NCBI GenBank assembly: GCA_016839165.1
Contig: CP069300.1
Location: 1,674,001-1,738,000 of the forward strand
Direction: 5' to 3'
Length of the DNA stretch: 64,000 nucleotides
Origin: Bradyrhizobium sp. PSBB068
GTDB taxonomy: Bacteria > Pseudomonadota > Alphaproteobacteria > Rhizobiales > Xanthobacteraceae
Under the pieces are notes generated by a model. It saw only the letters and a program-made list of their open reading frames with translations. It made no database searches and was not told the origin of the DNA. How positions within the stretch are numbered: the first letter of the stretch is position 1; each line of letters opens with the position of its first letter. Made by a program: the position numbers and the translations under genes. This document shows, piece after piece, positions 17,403-26,540 of the stretch.

Positions 17403-18343
17403 CAGGGCACCTCCAGCGATGCGACCGCACCTGGCGTTGCGAACCGCGATACCGGTGTCCAGGCCAGAACCCGGTACGGCTGCTTGTCGTCGGGGAGCAG
17501 CACGATGAACGCCTTGGCTCTCGCGGTGTATCCGCCGGTCGTGCCGGCGACGAGGTTCACCGCGACCACATGCGTCTGCGGCGCCTTCAGATATTTCTGC
17601 GCCGGTCCGAGCAGGAAGGAGAGCCGCTCGGGATCGACCAACGGAGAACTCCGCATGTCGAGGAAGGTGTCGAGACGCTCCGCATCGAACGACGGCAGGG
17701 CCCGCAGTACCGCCACCGGTGCGGTGAGCGGATCGACGCCGTCGCCGCCGAACACGGTGATCAGCGGTGCCATCGCGGCCATCCACTGCGGCTGCATGCC
17801 GGGAATACCGGCGATCTGCCCGATGTCGGTGAACGGTGCGGCAGCAGGCGTGGCCGCGGGCTGGTCCGGCTTGGCGGGCGCCGATGGCTTCGCCCTATCG
17901 TTCGGCCGCGGCTGCGCATCGTTCGGTCGTGCTTGCCCTGCAGACTCGCGTAGCGCGACGATCCGTTGCGCCAGGATGCCGGCATCGTCATCCTCGGCAC
18001 CGACACTGCGCAGCAGTGACGCGAGCAGCTCGACCGGGGCCCTTCCGATGTCGATGCGGCCGCCTTCGTCGCTGACGGTCAGCTGGACCGATCCGGCTGC
18101 GAATGTCAGCGTGGAGCTGCGCTCGGTAAGCGGAGCATCTCGCGACGCCGCAACGATGCCGGCGGCGGCCTCGAGCCCTGCGGCCAGCAGCCCATCGGCT
18201 TGCACGCGCTCCCGGTCGATCCGAACGATGCCGGCGAGGCTGCGAAACGTCGTCGACGTGGCCATGGCGAGGAGGGCGCACAGCGCGATCGCCCAAAGCA
18301 CGGCGAGCAGAACCATGCCGCGTTGGGCATGATGCTTGCTCAT
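17402..18343 (-). CDS. gspK: Type II secretion system minor pseudopilin GspK
   Basis: This 313-residue protein is the largest minor pseudopilin and caps the pseudopilus tip. The prepilin-type N-terminus is MSKHHAQRG followed by MVLLAVLWAIALCALLAM. GspK lacks the usual Phe1/Glu5 pattern, as expected. Domain features include the helix-hairpin-helix-like IGQIAGIPGMQPQWMAAMAPL segment and the TVFGGDGVDPLTAPVAVLRAL motif of the GspK family. A Pro/Ala-rich insertion sits near residues 140-175. It overlaps gspJ by four bases upstream and gspL by one base downstream. Confidence 0.93.
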   Translation of the reverse strand: MSKHHAQRGMVLLAVLWAIALCALLAMATSTTFRSLAGIVRIDRERVQADGLLAAGLEAAAGIVAASRDAPLTERSSTLTFAAGSVQLTVSDEGGRIDIGRAPVELLASLLRSVGAEDDDAGILAQRIVALRESAGQARPNDAQPRPNDRAKPSAPAKPDQPAATPAAAPFTDIGQIAGIPGMQPQWMAAMAPLITVFGGDGVDPLTAPVAVLRALPSFDAERLDTFLDMRSSPLVDPERLSFLLGPAQKYLKAPQTHVVAVNLVAGTTGGYTARAKAFIVLLPDDKQPYRVLAWTPVSRFATPGAVASLEVP

Positions 18344-19077
18344 CGGCGTGCTCCCGGCGCCGGGCCCTTGACCGGTGTCTCCTTTGGCGATCCGGACTTG
18401 CCGGTGACGCAGTCGGCGTTGGCTCCGGGCTGAGCGCAGCCCATCGGGGCGTCGGCGCGCAACGTAAACTGAACGCCAGGCAACAGATCGGCGCCGCTCG
18501 CGCGATCCCGAACGGTCAGCCGCACCAACTGCGGCAGCAGCGGCTGTCCGGCCCATGTCGCGCTCCAGGACAAGGTCCCGTCCGGGCCAGGATTTCCGAA
18601 CGCGAATGTGATGTCGACCTGGCCTTCGATCATGCGGACCGGGTCTTGCAGCGCGACGCCCGCGAACGGCGTGCGCTGTCCTTGCCATCGGGCCCGGCGC
18701 CGGACCAGACGATTGACACCGTCCGTCTCCTCGACCTGCAGGCTGACGACTTCCTCGCCCTGGCCACCACCCGCACTGCTTCCGGTGACGAACGTCATCC
18801 GGTTCGCGTCGCCGTCGAAGGCGGCCGTCGCGTCCGCGCCGTCCCCCTGTTTCACCTGCCGGGCCGACCCGATATCCGCCGCGAGGCGGTCGACCGCGAG
18901 CAGCAACTGATCGGTCTTTCCCACCAGGCCCGTCCTGCGATCGAAATTCAGCGCGACGTTGTTGATCAGCACCGCGGTTGCGGCAATCACCGCGGACCCG
19001 ATCGCGAGCGCGGCAAGCACCTCGATCAGCGTGAAGCCACGCGACGCATGGACTACTCTGCGAGGTGGGGTGCTCAT
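18340..19077 (-). CDS. gspJ: Type II secretion system minor pseudopilin GspJ
   Basis: This 245-residue minor pseudopilin of the tip complex (GspH-I-J-K) has the class III signal SRG then FTLIEVLAALAIGSAVIAAT, with Glu5 present. The globular part contains LLLAVDRLAADIGSARQV and a C-terminal VRLTVRDRASGADLLPGVQF strand region. It overlaps gspI and gspK by four bases each (ATGA type), so it is translated as part of a tightly coupled operon. It must be processed by a prepilin peptidase (GspO), which is not encoded in this window. Confidence 0.9.
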   Translation of the reverse strand: MSTPPRRVVHASRGFTLIEVLAALAIGSAVIAATAVLINNVALNFDRRTGLVGKTDQLLLAVDRLAADIGSARQVKQGDGADATAAFDGDANRMTFVTGSSAGGGQGEEVVSLQVEETDGVNRLVRRRARWQGQRTPFAGVALQDPVRMIEGQVDITFAFGNPGPDGTLSWSATWAGQPLLPQLVRLTVRDRASGADLLPGVQFTLRADAPMGCAQPGANADCVTGKSGSPKETPVKGPAPGARR

Positions 19078-19574
19078 TCGTCAGCCTCAGGTCCGAGCCG
19101 CAACGTATCCGCGCTGACCATCTGTCCGGGCGCCCACGACACCGTCGCAACGAGATGGTACGCGATCCAGTTCGGCCGCTTCGTTGCCGCCTCCGCCTTC
19201 TTGTCCGGCGGGGTTGACGTCGGCGCGTCCCGCCGTACGGCGATGGCACCGACGAACATCGGCTCCGACGTGACCGACCAACGCAACCCGGCGGTCTCGC
19301 CGTCACGCGTTCCATTTGCGAGAATCGCACGATCGACCGGAGAATCCAGGATCGTGCGCAACAAGACCTGAGCTGCAATACGGCCGTCGATCTTGTCCGC
19401 GATCCTGCGTGCGTAAAAAAGATGCGGGCCGAGCACCGATACGAACGCCAGGAGCAGCGCCATTGCGACCAGCGCCTCGATCAAGGTGAACCCTGCCTCA
19501 GCTGCGCGAGGTTCAGGGCAGATCGACCGCAACGCGGCCGTTGTACCAGTTGACGTCCACCTCATAGCGCACAT
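19074..19574 (-). CDS. gspI: Type II secretion system minor pseudopilin GspI
   Basis: This small pseudopilin has the signal AEAG then FTLIEALVAMALLLAFVSVL. The globular part includes LRWSVTSEPM and the C-terminal VATVSWAPGQ strand. As drawn the gene has 166 codons and overlaps gspH by 62 bases. A TTG at about 19536, nearer the prepilin signal, could be the true start, giving a shorter leader. The last bases overlap the gspJ start (ATGA). It follows the operon order H-I-J-K normal for T2SS. Confidence 0.87.
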   Translation of the reverse strand: MCAMRWTSTGTTAALRSICPEPRAAEAGFTLIEALVAMALLLAFVSVLGPHLFYARRIADKIDGRIAAQVLLRTILDSPVDRAILANGTRDGETAGLRWSVTSEPMFVGAIAVRRDAPTSTPPDKKAEAATKRPNWIAYHLVATVSWAPGQMVSADTLRLGPEADE

Positions 19575-19962
19575 TCTCCCAGGAGAACTTCAGCACCGAG
19601 CCGGTCGAGGCGCCGTCCGGCTCGAACCGCACGACCGCCTGCCGTCCCGACCAGAGCTCGTTGACGCCAATCACATCGACCCGGACGTCGCGGGGGATCG
19701 CGATCGTACCGGCCTGCGCGACGATCGTGCGCGTATTGCCGTCGAGCGACACGCGGCGGCTCTGCCCGGTGAGAATCGCCGCAAGTCGCTCGCGTCGCAG
19801 CAGCGCTACGGTTTGCAGCGTCAGCGCCTTCAGGCTGCCGCGCCCGGTGCCCGGAACGGTCGCCACCACCAGCGATGCCAACATCGCGATGATCAGCATC
19901 ACCGCCATCATCTCGATCAGGGTGGAGCCCGCCATCGAACCGCTGATTGTCGTGCGCGCCAT
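19513..19962 (-). CDS. gspH: Type II secretion system minor pseudopilin GspH
   Basis: This 149-residue pseudopilin has its cleavage site at MAG then STLIEMMAVMLIIAMLASLV. Position +1 is serine instead of the usual phenylalanine, while Glu5 is kept. Downstream are LLRRERLAAILTGQSRRVSL and a beta-rich C-terminus (VVRFEPDGASTGSVLKFSW), matching the GspH fold. Nine bases separate it from gspF upstream in the operon. The serine at +1 is tolerated by some prepilin peptidases and does not by itself mean loss of function. Confidence 0.87.
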   Translation of the reverse strand: MARTTISGSMAGSTLIEMMAVMLIIAMLASLVVATVPGTGRGSLKALTLQTVALLRRERLAAILTGQSRRVSLDGNTRTIVAQAGTIAIPRDVRVDVIGVNELWSGRQAVVRFEPDGASTGSVLKFSWENVRYEVDVNWYNGRVAVDLP

Positions 19963-19971
19963 CGGCCATCC

Positions 19972-21177
19972 CTACATCGCAAGCTCGGTGATGCTGAGCA
20001 GCGCGCTCATGATCGATACCACCAGAGTTCCGATGCCGATGCTGACCGCGATGATGGTGATCGGTCCGATCGCGCCCATCAGCCGGTCGAGGCCGATGGC
20101 GAGCCGCTGCTCGTAGAGATCTGCGGCGTGCTGTGCGATTGCCGACAGATCTCCGGTCTCGTCACCGACCCGGAGCATGCGGACCGCAAGCGGCGGCACC
20201 AGGTCGCTCTCGGACAGCGCCTCGATGAAACGCCGGCCGTTGCGCACCTGCTCATGCACCTGCTCGACCGCCGCGGCGTAGCGGGGCTCCGTCATGATAT
20301 CGCGCAGGATCTTCAGCGCGGTCGGCAATGCGACGCCGTTCTCGACCAGCAGTCCGAGCGTGCCGATGAAACGGGCGGTGCGGCGATCGTGCATCGGGCC
20401 GGATATGCCGGGGATGGTCGCGAGCAGCGCCATCAGCGATGCGCGCGCGGCCGGCTGGCGCAGCATCAGCCAGCCGAGCAACAGCACCGCGCCGCAGCCG
20501 CCAAGGAACGTGTCGAGATGGGCGCGCAGCCAGGTCGACATCGTGAGCGCAAACGCCGCGCCGGAATTGAGACGTCCGCGCAGCTCGGTGAACACCGATT
20601 CGAACTGCGGCACGACATAGAGCAGGAAGAAGGACAGGATGACGAGTGCCGACCCGACCAGGAACATGGGATAGCGGACCGCCGAGGTGATCCGTTGCGA
20701 CAGCTGCTCGCGCCGCGTCCGGTCCTCGACGATCGCCCGCAGCACCACTTCCAGCTTGCCGGACGCTTCGCCGGCGCGCACCATCGCGATGTAGATCTGT
20801 TCGATGATCTGGTTGTGGCGCTCCAGTGCCTCGGCGAAGCCGTCGCCGCCGGAGACCGCTGAACGCAGCCCTCCGGCAAAACGGGCCACCGCCTTGTTGG
20901 TGTCTTCCTCCAGGGTCTGGAGCGCCGCTTCCAGCGTCAGTCCAGAGCGAAGCAGCAAGGCCAGCAGGCGGAGGAATGTGGTGAGCTCGCGTGGCCGGGG
21001 CAGGCTCCCGCTTGAAACACCGGCGCGCAGTGCGCTGCGGCCCGCGACCTCGGCCTCGACCGGCAGGTGGCCGAGATACTCGATCCGCCGCAGCACCTCC
21101 TCGCGCGACGGCGCGTCGACGTCGCCGAGAATGATCTCGCCGGCCTTGGTCAACGCGCGGTAGCGATAGTGCGGCAT
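19972..21177 (-). CDS. gspF: Type II secretion system inner-membrane platform protein GspF
   Basis: This 401-residue polytopic protein has two T2SSF domains (about residues 65-190 and 270-395), each ending in hydrophobic helices. Membrane segments appear at about 168-190 (FLVGSALVILSFFLLYVVP), 220-240 and 370-395. Typical motifs are LLRSGLTLEAALQTLEEDTN and VENGVALPTALKIL. The N-terminus MPHYRYRALTKAG is the usual GspF opening. It is the membrane rotor thought to couple GspE to pseudopilus growth. It follows gspE by seven bases. Confidence 0.95.
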   Translation of the reverse strand: MPHYRYRALTKAGEIILGDVDAPSREEVLRRIEYLGHLPVEAEVAGRSALRAGVSSGSLPRPRELTTFLRLLALLLRSGLTLEAALQTLEEDTNKAVARFAGGLRSAVSGGDGFAEALERHNQIIEQIYIAMVRAGEASGKLEVVLRAIVEDRTRREQLSQRITSAVRYPMFLVGSALVILSFFLLYVVPQFESVFTELRGRLNSGAAFALTMSTWLRAHLDTFLGGCGAVLLLGWLMLRQPAARASLMALLATIPGISGPMHDRRTARFIGTLGLLVENGVALPTALKILRDIMTEPRYAAAVEQVHEQVRNGRRFIEALSESDLVPPLAVRMLRVGDETGDLSAIAQHAADLYEQRLAIGLDRLMGAIGPITIIAVSIGIGTLVVSIMSALLSITELAM

Positions 21178-21184
21178 GACCGTC

Positions 21185-22900
21185 CTACAGGCTCATGGTC
21201 AATCGGAATATCTCGTCGAGCGTGGTTTGCCCGGCACGAATCTTTGCGACGCCGTCCTCGGTCATCGAGGTCATGCCGGCGCGCCGGGCAACGGCCTCGA
21301 GGTCGGAGGCATCGGTTTTCGGGCCGATCGACCGTCGCAGTGCCGGACCGATCTCCATGATCTCGAACACGCCCTTGCGGCCGCGGAAGCCGGTCGAGCC
21401 GCACCAGTCACAGCCCTTGGGCCGGCAGATCACCTCACCGGCCTCGATGCCGAGCGCTGCATAGCGTTCGTCGGCCGCGATGTCGGCGGCCGACAGGGTG
21501 TGCGGTTCCTTGCAGTGATCGCACAGAATTCGGACCAGTCGCTGTGCCACGATCACCCGTGCGCACGAGGCCAGCAGGAAGCTCTCGATTCCCATGTCGA
21601 TCAGGCGCGTGACGGCGCCAGCGGCGGTGTTGGTGTGCAGCGTCGTCAGCACCAGATGGCCGGTCAGCGCGGCGTGGACGCCGATATGGGCCGTCTCGGA
21701 ATCGCGCATCTCGCCGACCATGATGACGTCGGGGTCGAGCCGCATGAAGGAGCGCAGCGCGGATGCGAAGGTAAGCCCGATGCCCGGATGCACCTGGGTC
21801 TGGGTAATGCCCGGTATCTGGTACTCGACGGGGTCCTCGATGGTCAGGATCTTGCGGGTGGGCTCGTTGATCACCGCGAGCGAAGCAGCCAGCGTCGTCG
21901 TCTTGCCGGATCCGGTCGGGCCGGTGACGATGACCATGCCATAGGGGGCAAGCAGCGCCTTGCGCAGGATTGCCTCGTGATGCGCGCTGAGCCCGATCTG
22001 GTCGAGCGAGACCAGGCCGGCCCCCTTGCGCAACAGGCGAATGACCGCGCATTCGCCGTGCATCGTCGGCATGGTGGCGACCCGCAGGTCGATCCCGTTG
22101 CCACCGACCACAATGTGCGCGCGTCCGTCCTGCGCCAGTCGGCGCTCGGTGATGTTGAGGCCGGCCATGATCTTGAGGCGTGACAGGATGCCCTTGGCCA
22201 TCGCCATCGGCGGTGCCGGAACGTTCTTCAGCATGCCGTCGACGCGCAGGCGAGCCTGCAGTGCATTGCCGGTCGGCTCGATGTGCAGATCGGTCGCGCG
22301 TTGCTCGACGGCCAGGCGGAGCAGATCGTCGAGCGCCCGCACGACCGGCGCGCCGCGCGCGAGATCACGCAGATTGTCGAGATCATCCTCACCGGCGCCG
22401 GTCGCGGCCTGCGGGGTATCGCCCGGTTGATCCGGCTCGAGCCGCAGCGCCAATGCGGCTTCGAGATCGTCGGCGGTCGCGGCCGCAAGCGCGACCGGCC
22501 GGCGCAGCATGAGTTCGACCGCTCGCAACGTCTCTTCGTCAATCGGGGAAGCCACTGCCAGACGTAACATTCCGGCCGCGCCCTCGTAAGGAAACAGGCG
22601 CTCCTCCTTGAGGAACCGGGTCGACATCTCGGCGCCGGCAAAGCGTCCGTCCACCAGGTCGTCGCGGCGAACCCGGTCGCAACCGTAAAAGCTGGCGAGC
22701 TCGTCGGCCAGCGCCGACGACGTCAGCTTGGTGACGGCGCTCCAGTCGACATGGCCGGCCGACCCGTCGCCGTTGCGCGGGCGACCAGCGCCTTCATCCT
22801 TCTGGCTGTCGCGCAACGCGCCCCGGCCGGCGAGGTACGCCATGAAGTCGATCGGCGGCGCCACAGGTGTCGCCGGCGCACCGTTGTCACGCGCTAGCAT
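21185..22900 (-). CDS. gspE: Type II secretion system ATPase GspE
   Basis: This 571-residue cytoplasmic secretion ATPase powers pseudopilus assembly. The N-terminal part contains a GspE/MshEN-like domain (LTSSALADELASFYGCDRVR). The catalytic core has the Walker A GPTGSGKTTTLAAS, an Asp box in KILTIEDPVEYQIPGITQTQ, Walker B-region RSFMRLDPDVIMVGEMRD and a His-box TGHLVLTTLHTN. A four-cysteine zinc motif (LCDHC with CDWC) marks the GspE family. It heads the E-F-H-I-J-K-L-M operon, 125 bp downstream of the ECF sigma gene on the same strand. gspG, gspD and the gspC-like gene lie elsewhere in the window. Confidence 0.95.
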   Translation of the reverse strand: MLARDNGAPATPVAPPIDFMAYLAGRGALRDSQKDEGAGRPRNGDGSAGHVDWSAVTKLTSSALADELASFYGCDRVRRDDLVDGRFAGAEMSTRFLKEERLFPYEGAAGMLRLAVASPIDEETLRAVELMLRRPVALAAATADDLEAALALRLEPDQPGDTPQAATGAGEDDLDNLRDLARGAPVVRALDDLLRLAVEQRATDLHIEPTGNALQARLRVDGMLKNVPAPPMAMAKGILSRLKIMAGLNITERRLAQDGRAHIVVGGNGIDLRVATMPTMHGECAVIRLLRKGAGLVSLDQIGLSAHHEAILRKALLAPYGMVIVTGPTGSGKTTTLAASLAVINEPTRKILTIEDPVEYQIPGITQTQVHPGIGLTFASALRSFMRLDPDVIMVGEMRDSETAHIGVHAALTGHLVLTTLHTNTAAGAVTRLIDMGIESFLLASCARVIVAQRLVRILCDHCKEPHTLSAADIAADERYAALGIEAGEVICRPKGCDWCGSTGFRGRKGVFEIMEIGPALRRSIGPKTDASDLEAVARRAGMTSMTEDGVAKIRAGQTTLDEIFRLTMSL

Positions 22901-23025
22901 TGCTTCGCTCCGACTGCCCCGACCTTGCGACGTCGACCTTGGTGAGGATGTTGCAGCTCAAGCGCCGGGCGCGATGTGGCGACCCCGGCGCGACGGACGA
23001 TGTGGATCTGCCTTGCCATCGTGCA

Positions 23026-23658
23026 TCACCTGCTGCCGCCCAACGGCAATCGCCGGCCAAGCAGCGTATCGCTTTCGCTCGCTGGATGAAGCGCCGCGCG
23101 GTCCCGTTCGCTGAACGGGTTTCGACGCCGAAACCCGACCCGCGGCATCTGCGCGTTCCGATCGATGCACACCGCGCAATGCACCAGCGCCTGCTTGATC
23201 TCGACCTGGACCGTGCGCACGCTGATGCCGAACCGCTTCGCCACTTGTTGCAACGGGATTTCTTCAACGCATATCGCCATGAAGATCTCCCGGCGACGCG
23301 CAGGTAGTTCCTGGATGGCGCGGCGGAGCGCACTGATCTCGGATCGCGCCTCGATGATCCGGTCCGGGCCGGGAGTTTCGTCCGGCAGATCGAACACCGT
23401 ATCCGCTTGCGGCACCGTGCGACGGCGACGTTCGGCGACACGCCGGTTGCTGATGGCGCTCATCGCCACGCGGAACAGATATGCGGGCAAATCGCGAACT
23501 GGTCCGATGCCGTCCGCTTTGCTCAAGCGCAGAAACGTGTCTTGCAACGCCTCGTCGGCGAGATCGGCCGATCCGGTCCGCCGTGTCAAACGTTGTTTGA
23601 GATCGTCGTAGCTTGTGACGAGGAGCGCGAGCAACGCCGTTCGATTGGTGTCGCTCAT
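23026..23658 (-). CDS. ECF-type RNA polymerase sigma factor
   Basis: This 210-residue sigma-70-family factor of the FecI-like ECF group has sigma-2 at about residues 15-85 (ADLADEALQDTFLRLSKAD and LPAYLFRVAMSAISNRRV) and sigma-4 at about 110-165 (ALRRAIQELPARRREIFMA, then IPLQQVAKRFGISVRTVQVE). An extra C-terminal tail of some 40 basic residues is unusual. The start at 23658 (MSDTNR) is more typical than a start 12 codons earlier. No FecR-type anti-sigma gene is adjacent. It is directly upstream of gspE on the same strand, so it probably controls the secretion operon. Confidence 0.9.
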   Translation of the reverse strand: MSDTNRTALLALLVTSYDDLKQRLTRRTGSADLADEALQDTFLRLSKADGIGPVRDLPAYLFRVAMSAISNRRVAERRRRTVPQADTVFDLPDETPGPDRIIEARSEISALRRAIQELPARRREIFMAICVEEIPLQQVAKRFGISVRTVQVEIKQALVHCAVCIDRNAQMPRVGFRRRNPFSERDRAALHPASESDTLLGRRLPLGGSR

Positions 23659-23903
23659 TGCAGGGGCCCCATCCCCAACCGCGGCAATCGTCACATTTCA
23701 AGTCCGTCACGACATTTCTAGCGACGATTGGTGACATGGAAATGAAACCACAGCGAGTGTTCACGTCACGGCATGCCACGCCACGATCGATGATGCGGAA
23801 TTGATCTGCGTGCTGCACGCGTGCTGCGCGCGTCACGGCTGCGGCCACACAAGATCGTTCGCAAGCGTCGAGCACGAAGCGAACACCGGTGAGGAAACGC
23901 ATG

Positions 23904-26357
23904 TCACGATATTCCGCTGACGATTGTGTTCCGCTGCACCGCCCGCTCAATTCCGAGCAAGGCCGCAGCACTTCCGGCATCGATTGCCAGCGCCTCACGG
24001 AAACTTGTCGATGCTTCATCTGGGCGTTCGAGCGTGAGATAGAGATCGGCAAGCGCACAATGGGCGGTCACCCGGCGCGGATCGAGCGCAACCGCGTGTT
24101 TCAGGCTGATTTCCGCGCCCTGCGAATTGCCGCGCGCGGCACATGCGCGACCAAGCGCTTCGTAGAATTCCGAAGACTGTTGCTGATTGATCTTCGTTGC
24201 CGCCAAAAAGTGCAGCATGGCGTTATCGATATCGCCGAGTTCGCAGAGGGCCAGTGCATATTGCGCATGCAATGCGTCGCTGGTGGGCGCGAGTTCCAGC
24301 GCCTTGCGGTAATGCTGATGTAGCTGTCGCTTCAACATATCGGCATGCATGCCGCTTGCCTGCTCGTCACCGCGGAGCTTTCGCAGCGCATTTGCGTAGG
24401 CCGCGTGCGCATCGACGCTCGTCGGCGCAAGCTCGATCGCCTTGCGGTATTGCGCAACCGCTTGCTCGCTCCTGTGGGTAGCGATCAGCACGTCGGCGAG
24501 CGCAATACGTGCCGGCGCCAGGTCGGGCGCCGTCGTGACTGCGGTCTGCAGCAACGTGTGGGCGCGCTCATGGTGGCCGCGGCCGAGCTCGATCGCGCCG
24601 AGATTGCACAATGTGTTGATGTGTCCGTGATCGAGGCAAAGAACGTGCTCGAAGAGTCTGGTGGCGCGATCCAGCTTGCCTGCGCGATGCTGGCGGCAGG
24701 CCTCGACGAACAGGGCGTCGCACATCAGCGCGTTATTCTCCTGGTGCGGGACCGTCATCTTGAGCGCGGAGGCCATGATCTGGTCGGTGATCGATTCGGT
24801 CGTCTGCTCGGAGCCGGCCCCGGCGAGCGACCTCAGCGCGGAGTTCAGCCGTCCAATCACCTCCGCCCAATCGCCCGGTCTTGTCTGCCTGAACAGCCGG
24901 GCTTGCGGATACCAGGGCGTATCGCTGCGATCCCGGAGCCAACGCCAATCGCTGCCGTTGGCGAGCAGAATCCAGACCGGCTTTCCCATCGCCCCGGCAA
25001 GATGCGCGATCGCGCTGTCGATCGAGATGACGAGGTCGAGATTGCCGATGATCGCCGCCGCATCGGCGAAGGATGCCACATCGATCTGTGCGGCGGTATC
25101 GAGGATACGCTCGTCGAAATCGGCGAGCTGCTCGCGTCCGCGGCCGATCTGCAGGCTCACAAACCGTGTGCCCGGACAGTCGAGCAGGGGACGTAGCAGA
25201 TCGAGCCGGATCGAGCGGCGCTGATCATTGAGATGGCCGGGATTGCCTTGCCAAACCAGGCCGACGGAGATGCGGTGGCCGGGATTGCCGCCGAGGCGCT
25301 CGCGCCATCGCGCGACCAGATCCTGATCGGGAGCGACGTAGGGAATTGTCGCCGGAACGGCGTCGACCTGCGTATCGAAGATCAGCGGCAAAGACAGCAG
25401 CGGCAGCTGGACGTCGAATGCCGGCGCCATGGTCGTATCACTGATCACTTCATCGACGCCGGCGACGGTTTGCATCAGGGACAGCAAGACTTGCGGCGTT
25501 CGCAGGATTACGCGGCCACCCCGCGCTTTCACCATCGGCGCATAGCGCACGAATTGAATGGTGTCGCCAAAGCCTTGCTCGGATTGCAGCAGGATGGTCC
25601 TGCCGGCAAGGTCCTCACCCTGCCAACGGGGCCGGTCGGTCGAGATCAAATGCCTGCTGACACGCGGATCCGACAGCCGCCCTTCATACTCCGCCCAGGC
25701 CGCCGACCAGCTGCCGACGCCGAACAGGCAGACGGCAAGCACGGCGCGCAGTTCTGCGCGCTCCGGGTATCGTTCCAGCGCGCTACGTAGCAACGTGATG
25801 CCTGCGTCGTGCCGGTTGGTGTCGCTGAGCAACCATCCGAAATCGACGATCGCATCGATGTAATCGGGAGCGCCAGCGATCAGGTCGCTGAATACCTCGT
25901 CGGCGAAATCGCTCAGTTCGAGCATCGCCAGCGCGCGGGCAAGGCCGAGCTGCGCCGCTAGATTGTCCGGCCGCAGCGTCAGCGCGGCAGTGTAGGCGGC
26001 CAGCGCCTGCGGATACTGGCGGCCCTTCAGCAGCAGGACGCCGAGATTGCCATGCGCTTCTCCGTCGGCTGGATTGAGCCTGACTGCTTCCTCGATCAGC
26101 TCCAGTGCCCGCTCGTCATCGTCACGCTGCAGCGCGATCACGCCGCGAATGTGCAGGACGTGTGGCCGCACTGCGGGTTCCTGCTCCATGGTTTCGAGCA
26201 GCAGATCAGCGCTGTCCAGCTGGCCGTCGCGAAACAGCGCGATGGCGCGGTTCATGACAGTCTGGATGAATTCCGCGCGCCGCCCGGACGAAGCTTGATT
26301 CAGCATCGCCAGCCCTGCACGCATCGTCTGCGCCTCGCTGATCCCTGCCTTCGACAT
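23904..26357 (-). CDS. TPR protein with central GT9-like glycosyltransferase domain
   Basis: This 817-residue protein has the layout TPR-glycosyltransferase-TPR. N-terminal tetratricopeptide repeats span about residues 25-220 (for example EAHGNLGVLLLKGRQYPQAL). A central domain at about 225-520 resembles ADP-heptose/GT9 transferases (GRTILLQSEQGFGDTIQFVRY, VGLVWQGNPGHLNDQRRSI and the LDLVISIDSAIAHLAGAMGK acceptor/donor loop). A second TPR array runs from about 545 to 810. ATG 26357 follows AAGGGG with good spacing. TPR-GT9 proteins are common in bacteria with protein or surface glycosylation, but the substrate is unknown. It lies between the sigma/gsp operon and a second TPR glycosyltransferase on the same strand. 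Confidence 0.88.
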   Translation of the reverse strand: MSKAGISEAQTMRAGLAMLNQASSGRRAEFIQTVMNRAIALFRDGQLDSADLLLETMEQEPAVRPHVLHIRGVIALQRDDDERALELIEEAVRLNPADGEAHGNLGVLLLKGRQYPQALAAYTAALTLRPDNLAAQLGLARALAMLELSDFADEVFSDLIAGAPDYIDAIVDFGWLLSDTNRHDAGITLLRSALERYPERAELRAVLAVCLFGVGSWSAAWAEYEGRLSDPRVSRHLISTDRPRWQGEDLAGRTILLQSEQGFGDTIQFVRYAPMVKARGGRVILRTPQVLLSLMQTVAGVDEVISDTTMAPAFDVQLPLLSLPLIFDTQVDAVPATIPYVAPDQDLVARWRERLGGNPGHRISVGLVWQGNPGHLNDQRRSIRLDLLRPLLDCPGTRFVSLQIGRGREQLADFDERILDTAAQIDVASFADAAAIIGNLDLVISIDSAIAHLAGAMGKPVWILLANGSDWRWLRDRSDTPWYPQARLFRQTRPGDWAEVIGRLNSALRSLAGAGSEQTTESITDQIMASALKMTVPHQENNALMCDALFVEACRQHRAGKLDRATRLFEHVLCLDHGHINTLCNLGAIELGRGHHERAHTLLQTAVTTAPDLAPARIALADVLIATHRSEQAVAQYRKAIELAPTSVDAHAAYANALRKLRGDEQASGMHADMLKRQLHQHYRKALELAPTSDALHAQYALALCELGDIDNAMLHFLAATKINQQQSSEFYEALGRACAARGNSQGAEISLKHAVALDPRRVTAHCALADLYLTLERPDEASTSFREALAIDAGSAAALLGIERAVQRNTIVSGIS

Positions 26358-26540
26358 CAACGCACCCCTTACTCTCGACCTGCGTGTCGTTCGGCCAAGC
26401 GACGGCCCGTTATTTTGTCCGCTTCGCCCGCGATTGCGGCTGACGCGCGATGAGATCAGGTCGGATCGTCATCGCGCTCTAGCTCGTTGTTCGAGCATGG
26501 TCATTTCGGAAACCCGCGTCGTACTGTTCCGGATCATGCT

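Noticed and set aside
16029..18332. A 767-codon plus-strand open frame over gspM-L-K
   Set aside because: The minus strand carries three coupled T2SS genes here; this frame is Arg/Ala-rich and without domains.
17402..19378. One long 658-codon minus-strand frame spanning gspK and part of gspI/J
   Set aside because: Only its last 313 codons, starting at 18343, encode GspK; upstream of that the frame is out of register with gspJ and gspI.
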